Shown here piece after piece: positions 59,351-64,000 of a stretch of 64,000 nucleotides of DNA. Source of the stretch: Parasponia andersonii (lineage: Eukaryota; Streptophyta; Magnoliopsida; Rosales; Cannabaceae); the NCBI GenBank assembly GCA_002914805.1, contig JXTB01000132.1, positions 343,303-407,302 on the forward strand, read 5' to 3'. Made by a program: the position numbers and the translations under genes. The notes below the pieces were generated by a model that was not told the DNA's origin, did not search any database, and was given only the letters and a program-made list of their open reading frames with translations. How positions within the stretch are numbered: position 1 is the stretch's first letter; each line of letters begins with the position of its first letter.

Positions 59351-60150
59351 TTCCCCTCCTCATGAAAAAGATTTGTCCTCAAATCTTCGCTTTGTTTATA
59401 TCGAATGATGTATGCAAATGTCTCAATAAATTCCACCCATCGTGCAAGCCTCTAATTCAAATTGTTCTGACCTTTGAGTTGCTTCAAGGACTCATGATTG
59501 GTGCAAATCACGAACTCTTTAGGCCAAAGGTAATTTTGCCATGTTTCTGAATCTTGAACCAATGCATACATTTCTTTATCATATGTAGGGTAGTTTAAAG
59601 TAGTCCCGCTTAGTTTCTCACTAAAATATGTAATTGGTCATCCTTCTTGCATAAGAGCTGTGCCAATACCTAAACTTATGCTCGTTGGACTTGGTCATTC
59701 TTGGATAGCACGAATCTTTTCTTCATCAACCTGTCTTTGTAGTTCTTTTGTCTCCTTGGGGTTACTTCGATAGGCTGGATGATCTAGAATGATAACACCG
59801 TGCATGAAGTCAATTCGATACTCAATCCCTCGGATTGGTGGTAATTCACTAAGAATTTTCTCAGGGAAAATATCACCAAATTCCTGTAAGAGAGAAACAA
59901 CAGAACTATGCAAAACAAGGTCAAGATCGTTAGTGTTTAAAAATGCCTCCTTGTACAAGAGTACAATCATCGTCTGATTTGAAAACATTGCTCTCTTAAT
60001 TTCTTTGGCTTTTGCATAAAAATTATTTTGTTTTCTCTCTGTTTTTCTCTCAATAGCCGAATCTAATATCGCCTTTTCTCTATTTTTTTCTTCGGCCTCT
60101 CTCTCTTTTTCACTCTTTCTCTTTTGATCAGTCTCTTTTTGTAACCTCAC
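59134..60150 (-). pseudogene. Ty3/gypsy polyprotein: RT, RNase H and tail fragments joined in frame
   Basis: One frame runs from 60150 to 59134 with only three internal stops (two at Trp positions, one at an Arg/Lys position after MQEG). It starts with the linker and the beginning of RT (FGDIFPEKI, LPPIRGIEYRIDF, AYRSNPKETKELQRQV). It jumps to DEEKIRAIQE, a segment that normally lies after the RT palm. It jumps again to RNase H ([29 protein letters not shown], then TNHESLKQL with Asn for the usual Asp). It jumps a third time, after YIIRYKQ, to the tail SEDLRTNLFHEEGNDED and TRAQAKKFQNALSGLIQ. The RT YxDD motif, most of RNase H, and all of integrase are missing. Confidence 0.8.
59351..59363 (-). 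other. Polypurine tract inside the coding sequence
   Basis: The minus strand reads ATGAGGAGGGGAA directly before the LTR start TGATGAGGAC. It also encodes the HEEGN part of the polyprotein tail, so priming site and coding sequence overlap. Confidence 0.8.
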
Positions 60151-60735
60151 TTAATCTTCATGAACTTCTTTTGGTGTCAAAGGAACTAGAGTGATTTTCC
60201 TTTGATTAAGTACAAATGAATACTTGTTGGTGAAGCCATCATGTTTAACATGCCTATCAAATTGCCATGGCCTACCTAGTAACAAGTGTCCAACTTGCAT
60301 CGGAACCACGTCGCACAAAACTTCATCTTCATATTTCCCGATACGAAAAGAAACTAACACTTTTTATTAACCTTCAATTCACCACTATCATTTAATCATT
60401 GCAACTTGTAAGGCCGGAGATGCTTCATGGTTGGCAACCCTAATTTCTCCACCATAGTAGTACTAGCAATATTAGTATAACTACCACCATCAATAATCAT
60501 ACTACATACCTTGTTTTGAACGTGGCACCTAGTATGAAAGATATTTTCTCGTTGCACCTCTTCATCTTCTTTGACTTGCGCACTCAATGCCCTCCTTGCC
60601 ACCAACAAATCTCCTTGGGTAGGGTATTCCTCTTCATCGGCATCCTCCAATGGTGGCATAAGATCGGTGTCGTCTTCGTCTTCGGTTTCAGTTTCACCGT
60701 TATCTCGCAATACCATAACTCTTTTGTTTGGACAT
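60151..60735 (-). pseudogene. Ty3/gypsy protease region
   Basis: The frame 60716-60396 contains the aspartic-protease active site region (MIIDGGSYTNIASTTMVEKLG, with DGG where many families have DSG or DTG) after an acidic linker. The next frame (60360-60151) carries SFRIGKYEDEVLCDVVPMQ and GHLLLGRPWQFD, the flap/C-terminal part of the protease, which would process the polyprotein. One frameshift near 60365 separates the two. The second frame is the same as the RT piece downstream, after a single stop at 60151. Asp-Gly-Gly is what I recall for this plant lineage, so it may not be a mutation. Confidence 0.75.
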
Positions 60736-61823
60736 TGGCTAGCTATGTGACCCCTTCCTTGATATTTAAAGCACTTGATATCACGATTCCTAGAAGTAGA
60801 AGAATCTGATTTACCTTGATTATATGGCTGGTCACTTCTTGCTTTTGCTCAGCTTTAGGCTTCATTATAGGTTGCCTCTCATCCTTCTCCCATTGATTTG
60901 ATTTCCAAGCAGATGTACTTGGATTTTGGCTTGGACGTGTGCTACCCCTCCTCTTGAGTTTGTTCTCAATTTTTATAGCCATGTGGACCATATCTTCCAA
61001 CTCTACGTAATATTGCAATTCCACCACATTAGCAATTTCTTGATCAAACCAACCAAGAATCTGGACATTGTAGCTTCCCGATCCTCCTCTACATTCGCTC
61101 GAATCATAGTAGTCTCTATCTCTTTATAATATTCCTCTACACTCCGGTTACCTTGCCTGAGGCTTTGCAACTTGTTATACAATTCCCGGTAGTAGTAGCT
61201 CGGTACAAACCTCTTTCTCATCACTGTTTTCATCTCCTCCCACATCTCTACTAGACGCTCCCTATTTCTTCTCCTATTCATTACTAACTGATCCCACCAT
61301 ACAATTGCATAATCGGAAAATTCAATAGCAGTAAACTTTACCTTCTTAATCTCGGAGTAATTGTGGCAATCAAATACTAATTCAACCTTTTTCTCCTACT
61401 CCAAGTAAGCTTCTAGATTGTTCTTGCCTTGAAAGGCTGGAATCTTCATCTTAATACTACCTAATGAATTATCTTCTCGATTCCTAGCTCCTCTAAACTT
61501 TCCACTGTGTCTCATATTGCCGACAATCGAATCTCGATCATCTTTATCACCAAAATATCTCCATAGTGTTCTTCATCTTCGACCTTCACTTCTCTAGGTT
61601 GAAATCTCTCTCTAGGCTGGAATCTCTCTCTTTTACACACATTAGGAGCGATTTATGGCTGCTCCACACATCTATTCTCTATTTTGTCTATTTTTTCATG
61701 AACCTGCTCTATCTCAGCTCTCATTACTCTCCTCATCTCACCAATTAAGGCTTCCATGAGAAGCTTCAGATTACTCACTCCCGATGTATCTCCAGAATTA
61801 TTTTTGTCTTTGTTATCTGACAT
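60736..61823 (-). pseudogene. Ty3/gypsy gag
   Basis: The start is the ATG at 61823-61821 (MSDNKDKNNSGDTSGVSN), about 820 bases inside the primer site. A coiled-coil-like N-terminus (EALIGEMRRVMRAEIEQVHEKIDKI) is followed by decayed sequence. Then comes the retrotransposon gag core (VEMWEEMKTVMRKRFVPSYY and LQSLRQGNRSVEEYYKEIE, 61250-61130). The zinc knuckle near 60775-60730 reads CFKYQGRGHIASQC, in which the second Cys is Tyr (TGT to TAT). Several stops and frameshifts are present (about 61680-61280 and near 61020). It would form particles and bind RNA if intact. Confidence 0.8.
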
Positions 61824-62640
61824 GTTTGCTGCAAAACAAAGTTAGAAAAAGAAAGGACCTCACACACTCTCTCTCACGTGTTTCACTCGAATAATGAATC
61901 ACTCAAGTTCACTCGTGTCTCACTCTTAATTTGATTGGCTTTTACCTTCTTGTATACTCACCACTCTTGCCTTTTTCCACTCGTAATTTCTCAAGAGTTC
62001 TGATCAAACTAGTTCAAACAAATAATCACAATTTCTGAGTAACAATCCACACAAAAACTCACCAACCAAATCAGTATTTAATGTAATAACCTAGAATAAT
62101 AGTTTCTAGAAATTGATAAGCAAAGAAAGCAAAATAAAGGAAAAAAACTCACACAAAACTTTGAAGGCTACGAAAGTGATGAAAACGATAGATTTTGGGC
62201 TCGAAAACTGGAGTGAATGGAATATAGTCAATTCAAATCGTAGGGCTCAGAATAAGCTTCGATTTGATATATAATATATATTGTTTTAATAACCGGATCA
62301 AAAGTTACAATCATTTTACTGAAGCACTATCAAAATTCTCTAACTCAACCACAGATTCTTCTTTTTTTGGGGGGTTTTTGATTTCGGGAATCTTTCTCTT
62401 TTTTTTTTAATTGAGAATCCAAATAATAATTGAAACTACAAAGGCTAACTGAAGGATACAAAGATATAAATTCTGATTCAAAAGGCAAACAAGGAGGAAT
62501 CTGAATTTGGCTACGACTAGAATAGATAATTCGGTTACTCTTTTTTTTTTTACGATTTAAATGAAACAAAGAAGAAATAAATAAAGGCTGGTACGAATAA
62601 GAGGAAAAATTAAAGGATAGAATAAACCTGATACTAGAAT
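61824..62640 (-). other. Untranslated leader of the Ty3/gypsy element
   Basis: This lies between the primer site and the gag start. It contains a CTC/TCTC-rich part and A/T homopolymers. The 117-aa minus-strand ORF (62345-62698) runs across the primer site into the LTR and is not expected to be coding. Confidence 0.6.
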
Positions 62641-62656
62641 CCGACTCTTGATACCA
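62641..62656 (-). other. Primer-binding site of the Ty3/gypsy element
   Basis: The minus strand reads TGGTATCAAGAGTCGG, two bases inside the 5' LTR. The first eight bases match the initiator Met tRNA complement; one extra A follows, so the tRNA match is partial. Confidence 0.65.
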
Positions 62657-62658
62657 AA

Positions 62659-63464
62659 TGATACGTTCCCTGCTAACTTGTGATGAAATCCGAAACAAGG
62701 ATGATGCCTAGGACCGTTCTACAATTAGATTTGGATGGAAAACCTTGACTCAACACCTATAAAGAGATGTGAACCTTGGTATAAAGGAAGATGCCACAAT
62801 CAAGGATAGAAAACTCAATTGATAAGTCAAGGGATGAACGCCACAAAAAAATCTGATAAGTTTGAATAAGTTCTCAAAGAACCAAAGAGAAATTACTTTT
62901 AATTTTTAATGAATTGTAATCTACTCTTATTGAATGAAAAGTGTACAATATATAGGCCAAGGGCCACGAAATTTTAAGTCCAAAAACATCCTAAGAACAC
63001 CTAAGGTAACTTACCCAAAATCAGAAAAGGTAAGTAGGAAAATAACCCTAATAGCTAACCTAAATTCGTCCCTAATTACATGGTAGGCAATCTAATTTTA
63101 ATCCCTTAATTTTCAGCCTATTACACACCACTACAAAAAAAGAAACAAGCAAATAAATCATTTTGGGAAACTAATAACTAAAATAGGAAAGTAAGCTATG
63201 ACTTGGCTTTCAAGCCTTTACATATCAGATTTCCCTTCCATATGCACTTATGGACTTTCTTGAACTTGAATCAAGCTTGTTACGGCCTTAGAAATTCGTT
63301 CATCTCTATTATCAGGCCTCCACGTGCATGCCTGAATCCAAATCCATTGAATCAGTCCACTTAACGCATTTTGGAATTTTTTTGCATGTGCTCTTGTAAC
63401 TGAACCAATGTGAACTTGGATAGGATCCGCATTCCATACCCTCGTGCTTGCCATGTCCTCATCA
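62659..63464 (-). repeat. 5' LTR of the Ty3/gypsy element (806 bp)
   Basis: In plus text TGATACGTTCC to CCTCATCA. The polyprotein-tail frame is also open here (63454-63248, MASTRVWNADP to QVQESP), because the LTR carries that piece of the coding sequence. Confidence 0.9.
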
Positions 63465-63469
63465 ACGAC
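63465..63469. other. Target-site duplication ACGAC, right
   Basis: An exact match to 58540-58544. Confidence 0.85.
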
Positions 63470-64000
63470 GCTAGAAAAGTCCTTTGTCGATCAACTGGTT
63501 GTTCAGACGGTCGTTTCCATATTCCAACACATTCACTTGAAAAACTGAATTTCCAAACAGAGCCTCAGATTGAGAAACAGATGTCACCACTGAGTTTAGA
63601 ACACCCGAAAATGTTGGATTAGACATAAACTTTGTCGAAAATGGGTTCCAGTGTGTAATCGGCCTGTGACACGCAAAATGGTGCAATTCAAGAGCTATTT
63701 TTTCGATTTTTGTGCCACTTTAAAAAATAGTGATATTTTATATCAATATTTATGTCCCGACCTCAATGAGTCCAAATTTGAAGTCAGAACTCAGTTTTGA
63801 GGTCCCAAGCATTAAATGGGCTCACAAATCTAAAATTATAAAAATACCACATTTTGAAAATAATTAGAAAATGCCACTTTTTCATATCGATAATTACGAC
63901 CTTTCGGTTACTGTTTCAACACTTTAAAACTATGAGATTTCATGTTTCAATCTCCTCTTTCAAGTGGTATAATTTTCTCGAGCAAAATAACTCAATTCCA
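63470..64000 (-). repeat. Family-1 LTR copy e, second part (runs off the window)
   Basis: This continues copy e. 'agatgtcaccactgagttta' near 63579 matches 15084-15103. 'ttttgaggtcccaagcattaaatgggc' near 63795 matches copy b near 15305 and the reverse of copy c near 21465. The frames at 63410-63622 and 63471-63686 are chance. Confidence 0.65.

Larger units (their letters stand above)
58545..63464 (-). mobile_element. Internally deleted Ty3/gypsy element with intact 806-bp LTRs
   Basis: Flanked by ACGAC. Both LTRs are exactly 806 bp (58545-59350 and 62659-63464), with ends TGATGAGG...TATCA on the element strand. A primer site (62641-62656) and polypurine tract (59351-59363) are in the correct places. 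The interior is only 3.3 kb: gag, protease, and short pieces of RT and RNase H, then the polyprotein tail, which extends into the 3' LTR. Integrase and the RT catalytic region are gone. The gag-PR-RT-RH order indicates Ty3/gypsy, probably a chromovirus-like lineage. Few LTR differences suggest a fairly recent insertion compared with its surroundings. Confidence 0.85.

Noticed and set aside
62659..63464. A second, tandem Ty3/gypsy element upstream of the 5' LTR, suggested by the extra polyprotein tail
   Set aside because: The ACGAC duplication directly after 63464 and the equal 806-bp repeats show that the tail is part of the LTR itself.

Overview
The window is AT-rich, gene-poor plant nuclear DNA, most likely from a flowering plant. 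It is a graveyard of nested transposable elements. I found no convincing host protein-coding gene and no tRNA, rRNA or CRISPR. Plant origin rests on the element types: Ty1/copia elements with initiator-Met-tRNA primer sites, Ty3/gypsy elements with a CCHC gag and a PR-RT-RH order, very long LTRs, a CACTA (En/Spm) transposase with its plant-type C-terminal domain, and a hAT remnant. The species cannot be named from this sequence.

Layout. 1-156 is the end of a Ty3/gypsy gag. 157-7029 is SIRE-A, a minus-strand SIRE/Maximus-like copia derivative with gag but almost no pol. 7030-8520 holds CACTA transposase debris. 8861-16060 holds two copies of a long LTR family ('family 1') in opposite orientation, separated by 3.15 kb of non-coding internal sequence. 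16061-20740 is AT-rich, partly LTR-like. 20743-25978 is another family-1 LTR, split by a complete 3.4-kb solo LTR of 'family 2' (21552-24974) with a 5-bp target duplication. 25979-30885 is SIRE-B. 30886-32659 is unassigned. 32660-36454 is a decayed plus-strand copia gag-pol with its 3' LTR region after it. 37985-39577 and 48979-49115 are the two halves of one more family-1 LTR, split by SIRE-C (39578-48973). SIRE-C itself contains a copia leader/LTR fragment and a small deleted LTR element (45451-47204). About 49116-52791 is a second family-2 LTR in plus orientation. 52792-56241 is LTR-like and contains a 45-bp minisatellite. 56242-57251 is a hAT remnant. From 57252 to the end is a family-1 LTR split by a nearly complete but internally deleted Ty3/gypsy element (58545-63464).

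How the parts relate. The three SIRE copies share the same pol deletion and the same loss of the gag zinc-knuckle histidine, so they look like one non-autonomous family that must use pol proteins made elsewhere. The Ty3/gypsy element at 58545 keeps gag, protease and fragments of RT and RNase H. Its polyprotein tail runs into its own LTR. Element boundaries with target duplications (ACGAC, ATGAG, TTCTA, TGATA) give a relative order of insertion: family-1 LTRs are the oldest layer; SIRE, family 2 and Ty3/gypsy inserted into them; the small LTR element inserted into SIRE-C. All boundaries and family names come from reading and comparing the sequence by eye. No database search was run.
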